In this document: piece after piece, positions 1 to 11,690 of the stretch | Numbering within the stretch: the stretch's first letter is position 1 | Layout of the letters: the number at the start of each line of letters is the position of its first letter | Assembly: GCA_037178675.1 (NCBI GenBank) | Contig: JAYMGJ010000054.1 | Span: forward strand, 1-57,027 | Length of the DNA stretch: 57,027 nucleotides | Source: Scleroderma bovista | Taxonomy: Eukaryota > Basidiomycota > Agaricomycetes > Boletales > Sclerodermataceae | Direction of reading: 5' to 3' | Notes under the pieces: generated by a model | What the model was told of the DNA's origin: nothing | The model's input: the letters and a program-made list of their open reading frames with translations, nothing else | Database searches by the model: none | Program-made: the position numbers and the translations under genes

Positions 1-2058
1 GAGTGCAGCTTGTGCTGACAGTATTTGTTGTTGATCCTCAAAGGTTTCAGAAACATCCTCCACACACAAGCGCTTCCTACTTGATGGAGCAGAACTCGAA
101 GTTGACGGTACAAAGGAAATAGGTGGTGTGGCTGAGTATGACATGGCGAATGGGGACAGTCCAGGGGAAACTGGCACATAGGTTTGGAAATTGGCACGGT
201 TGGATGCTGTTGGCACCTTTTTGTTGATTATTTCACCACTCCTGTTGTCTCCTGTGCTGCTGGTACCCCCTGTTATTGGAGGATCTACAAACCAGAATGG
301 AGCAGTGTCGGAGGGAGCTGGGGTAACAATGGGATTGCTGAAGTATGACAATGAGTATTGATAGGTAAGTTCAAGCCAAGAGTACCATTACCTGTTGTCA
401 CTTGTTACAGTGGAGTTAGGTATGGAGGAGTTGGGGGGCACCAGTACAGAGTGACTGTCACTCGTTGCAGCGTAGTGGCTGGCAGGTGAGGGGGGGGGCT
501 TGCACAGCATGCCCTATAGAGTTTAAAAGTCCAGTCCATAGGACTGCAAAAAGACTGGAAACTGGACTGCAGTTGCCAGTTGCCTACTTTTGAGAATGAT
601 GAAAAAGACTGGTTGCAACCGATTGCAACCGCATTATGTAAGCAATACATATATGGTATAAAAACCCCTATATTACAGGCTAACTTTGGCCCGCAGTGGG
701 TCTTAAGGGGTGTAAAATTGATCTTTTTGGATGAAATATGGCACAAATAAATATGTAATGACTTGTATATAATTACTACAGTCTATAAATAGTATTCAGA
801 TGCTATCTGACACACCTTTGATGTGAAAAACATCAATAAAATACAAAAAAAACCAGTTTGGACCGGTTTTTTAGTGGTTTTGGACTGGTCTTTTTGAAAA
901 CCGGTTGCAACCGCTTTGGACCGGTCTTTAAGCGGTCCATGAACCATTCCCAGGCTTCCAAAAGCAGTCCAGTCCGGTCCTCTGCCAAAAAAGGCAAAAA
1001 AATTAGACTGGACCGGACTTTTAAACTCTACGTGGGAATAGGACTCTGGGCTTTCCACTTGCAAGTTGAATGGGGAGAATTGATGCATGTAGGGGCCAGT
1101 GGTGCTGTCTTTGATGGAGGAGACACCCTGTGATTGGCTTGCCTGGTTGGTGCACGGGACCGCGACTGAGACCTCCCCCATTTGGATGCCAGGCTGCACC
1201 CATGCTTTGATTTGTTGCATTGGAAGCAGGCGCAATCTTCTTTCCTTGCACAGGGCAGCTGGCAATGGGCACAGTAGTTGCACCGGTCGACAGCTGGAAG
1301 GATCAGAAAGTCAGGGTGGGGGGTGTTGAAGGTTGAATGTCTTGTTGGAACCACGACTGGTGGGGTTCTGTTCCTCCTCGCTGTCGACAATTGGAGCAGA
1401 CTTGACATGTTTGTGAGGGTGATGGGACTGGCTACATCCCCAGGTCTGCCCACACCCACAACTGCGGTGACTTGCTCTTACTTCCTCACCCCCTGCTGCC
1501 TGCGACAAGCTAACCTCATCATTACTCACCTCATCATCCCTTCCCTTCCCCTTATCCACCAGCTCTGTCACTTCCTCCTCTCTGTCCATCTGGGTGTCTT
1601 CCGTTGCTGCTGGAACCACTCCACCATCCTGAGAAGGCTGACCATGGTGGGACCATGGATGGTCAGCGACCTTCTCCAGAGGGCACTGTAAAAGTTCTGG
1701 CCACTTTGGCCACTCAGTAATTCCCTCATTTGGATCCTCAATGTACCGGTCGAGGGCCATGAGCATAGTCGGAATGCTCAAACTGCAGGGTATGTCTCCC
1801 GCTACTGCTCTAATGCGGTTCTGGCAGGCATCAGCTAAGGTCAACCAGTATAAAATGACAACTTACCAACTGATTCCATACATCCTGCTGCACCTGCATC
1901 CACAAGGCGATATCTTTTGTTTTCTTAATTCTTGCAACCGTGGTCATAATGATGGATGTGGCATCCGCAATGATTTCGGTTGGCATCATAGGAGTATCAA
2001 ATAGACCAGAAAGGTCAGATGTGGAGGCTACTTGGGTAGTTAAAGTCTGAGGAGACAT
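1..2058 (-). pseudogene. Z1: KDZ-cassette Zn2Cys6 coiled-coil protein, interrupted, runs off the window
   Basis: The start at 2058 (MSPQ) matches the starts of the paralogues Z2 and Z3. A first exon with the ADATSII and IKKTKD motifs is followed by a short intron and a second exon with a WPKWPELLQCP/DHPW block, an acidic stretch, and a complete CX2CX6CX7CX2CX6C cluster around 1190-1280. That spacing fits the fungal Zn2Cys6 DNA-binding fold. A 514-bp hAT MITE (517-1030) sits inside the gene. Beyond it an open frame rich in Ser and Pro continues to position 1, so the 3' end lies outside the window. Z1 is divergent to V1. A role as a DNA-binding accessory protein of the KDZ element is inferred from the cluster and from its recurrence beside KDZ genes. 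The insertion makes it a likely pseudogene. Confidence 0.65.
517..1030. mobile_element. hAT-type MITE, copy 1 (514 bp)
   Basis: The ends are inverted repeats beginning TAGAGTTTAAAAGTCCAG, which fits the hAT end consensus YARNG. The interior is nearly identical to the copy at 10926-11463 except for a 24-bp gap near 570. It is dense in ACCGG/CCGGT subterminal motifs, as expected of transposase-binding sites. No 8-bp duplication is visible here (flanks atgcccta and cgtgggaa), so one flank has probably been rearranged. Open frames inside it do not resemble proteins. Confidence 0.75.
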
Positions 2059-2899
2059 GGCAGAATGAAACAGAGGGTGATTGGAGGTGGCAAGCAAGGA
2101 TGCGGTGTGGAATCCTCCCAGTGATGGTGAATATTTATTATGGTTATGTCATCAAGGGTCTAGTATGGCTGTGGTGTCAAACCGGACAGTGGTACATCAC
2201 ACCATGTGGTAATGACAGCCATGTCAGCATTGTTAGCCTAGAATGTACCAGAAGCCTGTCACATGTCTGGAAATCAATATGTCCAATGATTGTACATTAT
2301 TCCTCCACAGTATTGTACTGAATAAACCTGATAGAAAAGAGTGAGGCTCATGAATATATAAATTTGATTAAAACACTTGCACTTCCATTTACTGCAGGTA
2401 AATGACACATACTTAAGACTATTGAAATTACAATGACAAATTGTGGAATTCCACCAAGAGTGAATGCCCAAATCCCATCAACAATGGGATGTTAAACATG
2501 TCCAACCTGAGTCCACTGTACCAGTAACACTTGTGGCTCATGTGATAAATAATAGAATTTGACTGCCAGGGCCACCAAATTATGAATAAGTAAAATCCTC
2601 AAATATGTACAATTATACATATAATACACCCAGCTATCTGCCTGGACGATAACATTTTGGGATATTGCCCATGATATTATACACAATTACTGCGGATGAT
2701 GCCCTGTTACACCCTAAATATGGGATAGTGGATGCATTGTAAATACATTCCAGGCTAGATTCCACCAATGACATCACACAGCTCATTGTGCCCACGGGAA
2801 ATGTCTTATATAAGCCAGTCTATTCAATATATATTTAATCTGGACCTGTCCATCCCAGCCATTGCAATACCTCTTCCCTTGTTCCATCTATAATAAACC
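2059..2899. promoter_or_regulatory. Divergent Z1-V1 intergenic region
   Basis: About 840 bp of AT-rich DNA separates the starts of Z1 (leftward) and V1 (rightward). The same head-to-head arrangement recurs at 27571-28035 and 38584-39781, so it is probably a shared two-way promoter. A TATATAAG-like string lies near 2809. No coding frame with recognisable content is seen. Confidence 0.4.
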
Positions 2900-3325
2900 A
2901 TGAGTGGGAAAAGGAATGTGAGATTCATAGATGATGGTGCAGTGCACTTGGGTAAGTCTGTAGTCTGCTCAAACCAACTGGCAAAATTATTTCCATCAGC
3001 TTTATTTGGTAGCCCAGGATGGATACCTCCGAACAGAAATGTTCCACAAAGTTGGTATCTATCTGTTGATGTTTGGCACTGCTAATCTGAGCATGGCAGC
3101 AAGGAATAATAGGGTGGCTCAAAGTTGGTGCCGTCGCCGCTGCTGTCGCCTTCACCTTTGCTTACATATGCCTACACTACCAAATTAGGAAGTCACATTT
3201 GAGTCAGCTTTTTTCATGCTATGCATCTACAGTATTACCACTAAACACCACTCAATCCACTCATTTACTTCCGTACTTACTTCCGCTCCTTATCATATTC
3301 ACTCGTTACTGTTTTCATATACCAA

Positions 3326-4614
3326 ATGCCTCGCAAAAAGACAACAGATGGCCCTCAAATTCCTGCTGTAACCTGGAACATAGCCATGATTTGGGACCTT
3401 GTTTCGCAGATCGAGAAGCCAGCCCATCTCAAGGTTCTATTTGGTATCAAGGAAGATTCCTATGATGTAAAGGTGTATTATTATACTTGGTACTTTGGCT
3501 AATTGGATCTCTAGAAAAAAACTGGTGAACGAAAGGTTGCTGTTTACCAGGCCATTGCACAGGCTCTCATACCTGAGGTTGCCAGTGTCTGCTTGCGTAC
3601 AGCAGGTGATCATATCAAAAAAAAGATTGAATGGTGAGTGATTTTATTGATAGTACCCTATTCTTGTTCACTTTTTATATATATTTAGGTTAAAGGACTG
3701 CTATGTCAAGCTTGCTGCCAAGCTCAAGCAGACTGGTGGTGGGCTTAAGGATGGGGAAGGTTCTGACATTGAGGATGATAGTCCTGATGTTGTCATGGAC
3801 TTTTATATCCCCCCGATGGTCCTGATGAGAATACTCCTGAATTGGCCCGCAATCTTTTTGGTGAGTGAATCATATTGTAGAGACCCCATTTGTGGAAGTA
3901 TACTTATTTATTTGTAGAGCAGCTCACTGAGCAGTGGGAGTTCTTTCCCAACTGCCATAGGATTTGGGCCACCCGTCCAAATATCAACCCCCCCGCAGTG
4001 ACAACAGGTGTTGGTCCTAATGGCTGCAAGGTCACTTGGATGCAGCCACCAGTCATTGGGGATGAGAATATTGATCCCATCCTCTTAGCCCAGTCACGCA
4101 CTGCCATTGAGGCCTTCCAACATTCCCACGTTCATGAAGCTGATCCTGGTACCCCCGATCCCCCTGCTTCTTCTCAGTCTACTGCACCACGCAGGCATAT
4201 GAAGACCCCATCAATCTCATCTGCTGCAATTGAGAAAGCCAAGGCCTCAATTAAACGCATCCCACAGAAGTGTTCATTTGAGGATTGCATTTTGGAGATT
4301 CAGAGGTATTTTATTTATTTACATTTTCATTTTAGTCTATTGGCTAATCTTAGTTTCCTAGTCAGAATGTAAAGAACATGAATGTTCACCTTTCAGAAGA
4401 GCGCAAGATCAAGAAGCGTAAGCTTTTGATGGAGGAGTACAAGCTTGGCTTATGGTCCCTGGATCAGTATAGGCAGAAGGTTGGGGAGTTGGAGGATGGC
4501 CCTGAGGCACCTGAAGGTCCTTCTAACAGTTCTCAGAGTGAGTTAACTTCTAGCCGTCATCAATCTTCCACCTGGGATATTGAGAATGGTGATGATCTAC
4601 CTTTTGATGATTAA
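3326..4614 (+). pseudogene. Harbinger SANT/Myb-like partner protein, frameshifted
   Basis: The ATG at 3326 opens an exon beginning MPRKKTTDGPQIPAVTW. Introns start near 3472, 3632 and 3861, with GT..AG ends and lengths of about 45-60 nt. The first 110 residues (TWNIAMIWDLV, then AGDHIKKKIEWLKDCYVKL) look like the SANT/Myb-like DNA-binding domain that PIF/Harbinger elements encode beside their transposase. In that family this partner helps bind the element ends. The C-terminal half is charged and helical (ERKIKKRKLLMEEYKLGLW) and ends at TAA 4612-4614. Around 3810 the frame is lost by one base in a run of six C, within what should read as an IPPDGPDEN segment. The copy is therefore probably inactive. 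Confidence 0.7.
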
Positions 4615-4726
4615 TCTGAAAGTTTGCTTTCAATTTGTCACATTCCTTCAACCATACCACTCCTTTCACATTACTCATTTAGTAACAATTTTTGTAGATA
4701 TCCTTAGCTACTGTAGTTCAATGGAT

Positions 4727-6052
4727 TTAATGTTGATCAAGTTGGATGCCTTTATAGGCTACAATCTCAGCCACTAGTTGTTTCCGCTTTTCCTCCCCAG
4801 CCTCCTCCTCATCCCCCAGTGCCTCATCTGGTTCACCTCTATCCTCTTCCTCCTCAGCATGTGTGTGGGTAGCTGCAAAGACACCTCCTGACTTTGCCCC
4901 CTCTACATCAATGACCAGATTATGCAAAATAATTGCAATGGTCATCCACTGACAAGCTCGCACATGATCCCTGTTGTTGTTGATACTAATATGAAGGCCC
5001 TGCAAGGCCTGGAATTGACCTTTGAGAGCACCCATGCAATGCTCAGATCGAACATGCAGGTGAGAAACAGCTCGATCAAAAGCAGAATTTTCTGGGCAGA
5101 GAGATGCAGGTTTCTTGTGGACCGGAATTGTCCTATGGGTGACAGAGTATGCAGAGTCTACCCAGGCAAACTCCTCACCATCAAAGAGCCAGTCTGGGTG
5201 CTGAGCAGCTGCAGTGTGCTCAAAAGCCAGTGCATCATGAGCAGATCCAGTAAAGCCATGGGAATAGTCCACAATTCGAAGTGTGGAGGGGACATTTCCA
5301 ACCTGTATGAAAGTTAACCATTGCTCATCCTAGCACAAGGACATACCTGAAGATTAAGCCCATAATTTGATTTTCTGGTGAAATAAGCATCACCATTTAA
5401 CCCTGGACGTGCATGAAGCACAACAATTGTCCCATTGTACATTACCCACCCATCCCTCCATGACCCCTGAAATCCAAGATGCCTGATCAACCCACCTCTT
5501 TTCCACTTCCTTCTCATCACCAGTTAAAGGGCGCACAAAGATATCATGCAAACTCTCAATTGCCTCAAAGCAACGAGCAGTCACATTCACAATGTCACCC
5601 TCAGAGCACCCAGCAATGCGTGCAATATCCTCTAGTGATGCACCATTACCATAGCGACCCATCCTATACAGAGTAACAGCTAGTTGAGCTTGCACTGGCT
5701 TCTGGGGATTATTTGAATTATTTGAGAAGATTGGATGCTCTTCAATCAGATGAAGCAGGACTTCAAAAACAGCAGGAGAGACACATAGCATAGTATTGAT
5801 AAAGTGATCATGATCAGCAGGGTTCTGAGCATACACCCATGCAAGGTGAAGGTTGCCAGCTTTAATGACAGGGGGACGTGATTGCAGGTAACAAGTCTTC
5901 TTGATCCCTTCAATAATCTTGAGGTCAATCTCCAATTGTTTGGCCAGTGCATATATGTCTGGTGTGGCTTCTGGTGGCCTTATAGAGTCCCTAAGAACCA
6001 TGTAGGCTAGATAGACTCGAAGAATCCGTGACCGATAGGACAGGAGAGGCAT
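4727..6052 (-). pseudogene. Harbinger DDE (DDE_Tnp_4/HARBI1-like) transposase, frameshifted
   Basis: The N-terminal exon (start 6052) contains the helix-turn-helix-like block RMGRYGNGASLEDIARIAG. The catalytic part follows after a 1-nt frame change near 5480, and a clean intron lies at about 5302-5346 (GTATGT..TACAG, GTTAAC branch). Recognisable family blocks are DGWVMYNGT, RKSNYGLNLQ, DYSHGFTGS, WVDSAYSV, and SEHCMGALKGQFQ near the end. The second Asp (in VDSAY) and the Glu (in SEH) are present. The first Asp of the usual DGT motif reads Asn (YNGT). Frameshift plus D-to-N mean this copy should not catalyse transposition. Members of this family normally act in the nucleus on their own inverted repeats. 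Confidence 0.85.
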
Positions 6053-7483
6053 TGGATGAAGCTGAACAGGTGATTATCACTCGAGATAATTGATTGTGAC
6101 ATTCTGTGACATCTAGTGACACCTATTTCTATTTACAGTAACGTAGGTGTAGACGAAAGCGATGGCGGCGGCGATGGCACCAACTTTGAGCCACCCTAAT
6201 AGCACTGGAGGGTCTCCACCGTGGATTCAAGCAACCATGGCTGCCGCGATGGTAGTGGACACACAAATTTCCACTAGTCCTTCTCCAAGGTCTCAGAGGC
6301 ATTCAGGTACATATTTATTCTTTTGTCTTTTCCATAATGCATGTCATGTTTGCAGGTAGTGATATTAGCACAAGCTGGTCTCTGACACATCCCTGCCCTT
6401 CCATAACCGTGGCTGCGACCAAGTCTCTGAGTATGTATTCAGTTTATTGGCTTTATCACACCTCATAATATCTTTTCAGCAAGTATGAGTAGCACAGGTA
6501 GGTCTCCACCACAACTCCGGCCATGTATGATCCAGGGTGCCTCAAAGTTGGCACACAGCACCAGTCCAACCAGTACACACGCCCGCAGTATCACACCCAA
6601 CACTATATTATGAGACATATCGACACCTCTATTGGTACCCAAAAGTCCCTCTGAATGCTCCATCGATACCAACACATCCAACAACAGTGGTAGATGGAGT
6701 CCACCTCCCCAAAAACCCTGAGAAATATTCCACCCCTTATCAACACCCCTCTCACCTCTCACACCATTATCCATGTCGGTGTCGCCACACCCTGCATCAA
6801 CTATCGATAGCGATACTGACAGGGAAGGAATTTCATGGAAAGACCTATGGCCAAGGGTTATCGGCACCAGTCCGACAACCCATAGTAGAGTGCTGGAGAA
6901 AGGAAAGGTGTGGGAAACTGAATCGGATGGGGTGACCTGTCCAAATGTTGCGGAGGGGTAAGTTTGCCTTTGGATTGAATATGGTAAACTCACAGGTTCA
7001 TAGAGGAATGGTGGCATTTGGTCTACAGTATGGCCAGGATGGATGTCTACAATGGAAGGTTCAATGGGCCACAGCATGAATGTGAGTTATTGTTGGATAA
7101 TATTATATTGATACTTACGATGAAATAGTAACAACAGCCCATGAAATAGCTGCCCGATTTCACCCAAAGGAAGGAAGAGTTACCAAACTGGACGACCTCT
7201 ATGACAAACCAATGGTCACGATGTACAAACAATGTGCGGACAGGTTGGTGGAAGAGACATGGGAATGGAGAAGGCTTGTTAATAGATGGGCACAGTATGC
7301 AGAAATGAGAGAGAGGCTTCAGAGGATTGACCGTCAGACTCTGACAGTGGGATGTATGATTTAGAGGACTTAGATCCTACAATGTTGTAATTACATTCCC
7401 TTGAATATGTGCACTTGCAACCAATAATCTCTCTCTTGGCTATGTACATACAGGTATGATAATCATTTTCTGTATCTCTTTGG

Positions 7484-7488
7484 AATGC
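7484..7488. repeat. Target-site duplication AATGC (left) of the solo LTR
   Basis: AATGC at 7484-7488 recurs at 8731-8735, directly flanking TGTCAAGAC..ATATGACA. It marks a 5-bp retrotransposon-type insertion. Confidence 0.85.
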
Positions 7489-8730
7489 TGTCAAGACTGG
7501 TTCTTCTCAACAATCTTACTAGGAGGTCCAGGGTTGCAAAGAACTAATGAGGAGGTAAGTCCAGACACTAGTAGGTGCTAGTTAGTGCAGAGAGTCAAGT
7601 CTGGGTCAAACAAATGAAGTCCAGGCACTAGAGAAGCACAGAGAGTAAGTCTGGGTTTTTGCAGAGTAAGTCTGGACCGCGGGAAAGTGGTCCGGAGTTG
7701 AGTGCAGCTTGTCTGGAGTGAAGGACATCCCAGAGGTGGGATAAGTCCTGAGAGGTCTAGCGTCGAGTCCGGGACAGAGGTGGCTTTTGCCCTCGTGCGA
7801 GTAGGAGACTTGCTAGGATCGGACATAGGACCAAGGGGACGAGATAGGATGGAGGCCAGAGTTGGCTGGAGTTCAGGAGTACAAGATGGGATTAGGAGAG
7901 CATGGTGGGTAGTACAGAGTGGGGAGTATCTTAGTTGAGATTTGATCTAAGGATCTACTAGGCTGGAGTACGGTAGTTTATATAGTAATGAGAACTAGGG
8001 TGAGTATATATGGTGACAAGTAAACACCTTAGTTGGGACAAGGGATGGAACAGAAATGGACAGGAAAATAAAGCAGGTACAGGAAAATAAACTGGAGCGG
8101 GAGCAGACATGGGGAACTAGGATTACAGGGACGATGGAGCAGATGCAGGGACAGGTAGATAAAGGAACTAGGTCGGAAGAGGACAAGTAAGGGTTGGAGG
8201 TGGACTTAACTAATGTTAAGTCCAGAGTGATGTCCAGGACCAGAGGAAGTGGGACCAGAGGAAGTGCAAGAGCGGAGGGAGTGTAAGAGCAGAGGGAGTG
8301 TACAGCTAGAGGAAGGGTGGAGTAGCCGGAGGAAGGTCCAGAGTTGGACATGGAAATGTCCAAGGCCATTGGTGGACCTATCAGGGGAAGTGGAGCGGAA
8401 CAGGAGCAGACCAGAGCCAGAGTTGGATGTACCAGCTGGAGTTGGGCTAGGTCGCAGACCAGACAAGGGGAGTGGCCGGACTGAAACCGGAGTAGCGACT
8501 AATGGTAGGTACAGGTCCGACATGGAGGAGTTAGACTGCGGATCTGTCTGTAGGAAGACAGGGGTTTAGTCCTGAGGCAGAGATGGACATAGTGTCCGGA
8601 GTTGAGCTGGAGTGCAGCTATGAGGCTGGAGATGGCCAGACTAGATCTGGAGTTGCGTCTATGCCTAAGGAGAGGTCAGGCGGGCCAGGGTTAGACTGGA
8701 GTTGCAACTGGGAAAAGTATGGATATGACA
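7489..8730 (-). mobile_element. Solo LTR of a gypsy-type element (1242 bp)
   Basis: It begins TGTCAAGACTGG and ends GGATATGACA, with a perfect 5-bp duplication AATGC outside. The start resembles the 631-bp LTR at 17690 (TGTCAAGTCCGG), and the GTGACAAGTAAACA segment near 8011 is shared with it. It is therefore a longer, diverged relative from the same LTR group. No internal retrotransposon genes are present. This is what recombination between the two LTRs of a complete element leaves. It lies in the last exon of B1. Confidence 0.85.
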
Positions 8731-10925
8731 AATGCAGTCATCCAGATAATCCTCCAGCCATGGTGGAAGCCTCTTATTCCGGGTGGACTGATGCTGCACA
8801 GGCATGGGGGTAGGCGGGTCCAGAACCATGGGCACCATGTTGTCTGCATTTGCAGGGTCCGGTACAGAATGACTGGGAGGTGCCTCATCACTGGGAATGG
8901 AGGAAGGGCCTGCAGTTTCCACCTGCACTTCGGAAGTACTCTTTCTGAGCTCTGGTAATTCTTCTTTTAAATATATCATATATATAAGATGCACACGAAT
9001 GAATTTACCTGCTATCTTGGCCCCTGGCTGAGCTGTGTGGGGCTGGTCAGTTGATGTTTTGGAAGGACCTTTACACACTGTTTTAGCTGTCTTCTCTGGA
9101 TATATATTAGATGGGATGCGTGCATGTATGGGAATACTGGTACCTTTCATCTTAGCTGCGGTGACCGATGCAGCTGCAGTGTCTGTCCTATTCACAGCAG
9201 TGCTTTCTCCCAGGAGTGCACCTTGCTTGCCTGAATTCATATAATATATAAAACCCATTGACAGTGTAATGGCACCAAATAGTCTTACCTCTTGTCTTGG
9301 CCGCAGGTTTAGCTGCTCCATGGCCAGCCGCAGGAACAGAAGGTGCCAAGGTTTCCTGCTGAATTGTAGCAGTAGTCCCACCCATTGCTGCGGGTTGTTT
9401 GTCTTCCAATATATAACAGATTTACATATTAATAAATGTGTGACCACATAGGAATGGATGAACCTTTGGTCTTCACCCGCGGCTTTGGTTTGGCACCAAC
9501 CATGGGATGATTTACCATTGTATCTGTGGGTGCATGATGCATATGGTCTGGTTTTGTTTGTCAATCTTCACTGTCATATAATATATTTCTCACCTTTTTG
9601 TTTCACCGGTTCGACATCCCTATGTTGATCGGATCCAGCAGGCATAAAATATGCCTTGTTGGGTGGGCCAACCTTGATATTATGACCACCTCTGGTACCA
9701 TTGTCCTTTTCATCCAAGGCGGAGTCTTGGCATGTTCGTTAGAGTACCTTCCTAGGGTCATATGCCTTCCCACTTACTGTCTGCAGTTTTGTCATGAGGT
9801 TTTCCCTTTGAGTGTCCTTTACTACCCATGCATCGTGGCTCAGCACCTCCTGAAATACATCAACAATATTATGACACATGAAGGGACATCCTTACCATGA
9901 ATATTTGCACCGCTGTGTAGGTCCTTTGACCGGCCTCCAGCCCCAGAGGGACCTGCAGGCCCCATGTGCCGTGGCATTACCTCTTCATCCACTTGTACAT
10001 CATCATCTTTGTTGATGGCAGGTTCTGACAATGCCTCAGTAGTTGCACATTTGATATGATTGTATTTACCTTTCCTGTGAACCTTGACTGGCGCTTTTTG
10101 GCCGGAGTGTTCCACTGCAGAGCCACAGGGCCTCTCCTGCTGCAGCAATGCATCTTTATCCTCATCCTCGTCATCCTCCTCCTCTTCATCCTCATCAGCC
10201 GAAGGTTCTAATCATGCCTTAGTAATTTCCCATTTAATAACATTATCCTTACCTTTCCTGTGTCCTTTGACACACCTCTTTGCAGAACTGCTGTGGGATT
10301 GGGCAACTGCAGATTGCACTGACCCATCAGACTCCTGCCATCTCTTGAACCTGAAGGTATCAGTTGGATCAGTCACCTGCCTGTCTCGCCACCACTCCAA
10401 TATAATGGTGGCCTCCTTGTTGGTAAGCCTAGAGGGTTCCTTGAATGCCACATTGGTTGGCCAATACCACCCAGAGATATATTATGCTGTGGTCTACTGC
10501 AATGGCAGCCCAGGGAACAGTGACATTTTCTAACCACACCTGAGTGAAATTCGGCAATGGAATAATACACTCACTTTGCTTGAATCTCTGCAGGGGGGTA
10601 GCTGTTGTTACATTCCTTCACCATCCCAGCTGCTTGCTCAATCTGCTTTGGGCTCATTTTCTTGATCACCTTCCCCACTGCCTGTTGATAAAATTTAATA
10701 TACCCATTGGATCCCAGTGCATGCCCAGCTCTTTTCAGTAGAGAATCTATTTTCTCCTTCTGTTGGTGTGCTACCACCATGCAGGTATTCCATCTCCGGC
10801 CATACTTGACAAGTTGCTTTTTCTTCCAGGTACGACTGTGGTTATAGAGCCACGTCTGAATTGCCTATGAAGACACAATATGGTAACACCTCTAAATTGG
10901 GGGAAGCACTCACCTTCTTCACCAC

Positions 10926-11463
10926 TAGAGTTTAAAAGTCCAGTCCATAGGACTGCAAAAAGACTGGAAACTGGACTGGACCGGACTGTTTGCAACTGGA
11001 CTGCAGTTGCCAGTTGCCTACTTTTGAGAATGATGAAAAAGACCGGTTGCAACCGATTGCAACCGCATTATGTAAGCAATACATATATGGTATAAAAACC
11101 CCTATATTACAGGCTAACTTTGGCCTGCAGTGGGTCTTAAGGGGTGTAAAATTGATCTTTTTGGATGAAATATGGCACAAATAAATATGTAATGACTTGT
11201 ATATAATTACTACAGTCTATAAATAGTATTGAGATGCTATCTGACACACCTTTGATGTGAAAAACATCAATAAAATGCAAAAAAACTGGTTTGGACCGGT
11301 TTTTTAGCAGTTTTGGACCAGTCTTTTTGAAAACCGGTTGCAACTGCTTTGGACCGGTCTTTAAGCGGTCCATGAACCATTCCAAGGCTTCCAAAAGCAG
11401 TCCAGTCCGGTCCTCTTCCAAAAAAGGCAAAAAAACCGGACTGGACTGGACTTTTAAACTCTA
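10926..11463. mobile_element. hAT-type MITE, copy 2 (538 bp) with 8-bp duplication
   Basis: The inverted ends TAGAGTTTAAAAGTCCAG (10926) and complement (to 11463) are flanked by TTCACCAC at 10918-10925 and 11464-11471. An 8-bp duplication plus a YARNG end is diagnostic of the hAT superfamily. Subterminal regions carry repeated GGACCGGT and ACCGGTTGCAACCG motifs. There is no transposase, so it depends on another hAT source. It interrupts B1 in the first exon; removing it restores the B1 frame to the intron donor near 10908. Confidence 0.9.
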
Positions 11464-11690
11464 TTCACCACCCATTGGTTACTCTTGAGGGTCCTGTTGG
11501 CCTCCAGCCCTTGAACAGTGTGTGCAATGTCCTTGAAAATAGACTTCCTCTTTGTCGCATCAGCACCCATCCACTGTTCCAATTTCCCCTGGATAATTGC
11601 GACCTCATCTTTTCAGAGGGGGGTCTTGCCTTGGCCTGAGCCATCGGAGTGCCCACCACTGTTGCTGCTGCTGTATTCAGATTCAGACAT

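Larger units (their letters stand above)
3112..6196. mobile_element. PIF/Harbinger DNA transposon (3085 bp)
   Basis: The termini are inverted repeats starting GGGTGGCTCAAAGTTGG at 3112 and ending with its complement at 6196. They continue imperfectly for roughly 38 bp through a GGTGCC-CGCCGC stretch. A direct TAATA repeat flanks the element (3107-3111 and 6197-6201). This can be read as a 5-bp duplication, or as the usual 3-bp TWA duplication with asymmetric ends. It holds two convergent genes, a SANT/Myb-like protein and a DDE transposase, the standard PIF/Harbinger pair. It lies in an exon of V1. Confidence 0.85.
2900..7364 (+). pseudogene. V1: KDZ-cassette VRF-type protein, split by a Harbinger element
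   Basis: The ATG at 2900 opens a short exon (MSGKRNVRFIDDGA) with a donor near 2951. The next exon carries ALFGSPGWIPPNR, which is shared with V3. A later exon (NLSMAARN) is cut at 3107 by the 3.1-kb Harbinger element and resumes at 6202 with a Ser/Pro-rich stretch in the same frame. The C-terminal part (about 7120-7364) has the ADRLVEETWEWRRLV block matching ANRLVEATSQWRELV in V2, and ends at TAG 7362-7364. At least one in-frame stop lies in the 6.5-kb exon region. The family has no domain I recognise. The conserved C-terminal helix-rich block and the position opposite Z are its best markers. Confidence 0.55.
7473..11690 (-). pseudogene. B1: KDZ-cassette WFYNH-type protein, broken by a MITE and a solo LTR
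   Basis: The start at 11690 gives a Ser-rich N-terminus (MSESEYSSSNSGGHSDG), followed by a helical block ending NQWVV. The next exon has AIQTWLYNHSRTWKKKQL, matching IKSWFYNHGRSQARKGM in B2. Downstream are YIKFYQQAVGKVIKK, an EWWRDRQVTDPTDTF block, a long acidic run near 10170 and a Lys/Pro-rich tail. A hAT MITE (10926-11463) splits the first exon, and a 1242-bp solo LTR (7489-8730) splits the last. Joining across the LTR gives a short C-terminus ending at 7473. The protein is basic and repetitive. A DNA-binding role is only a guess. It is divergent to KDZ1, as B2 is to KDZ2. Confidence 0.6.

Noticed and set aside
405..746. Minus-strand 113-residue frame, nearly repeated at 10932-11180
   Set aside because: It lies across a hAT MITE; the similarity of the two frames is the MITE itself, not a gene family.
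6536..6560. GGGTGCCTCAAAGTTGG resembling the Harbinger end
   Set aside because: Similar to the terminal repeat but with no partner end or duplication nearby; could be a remnant or chance.
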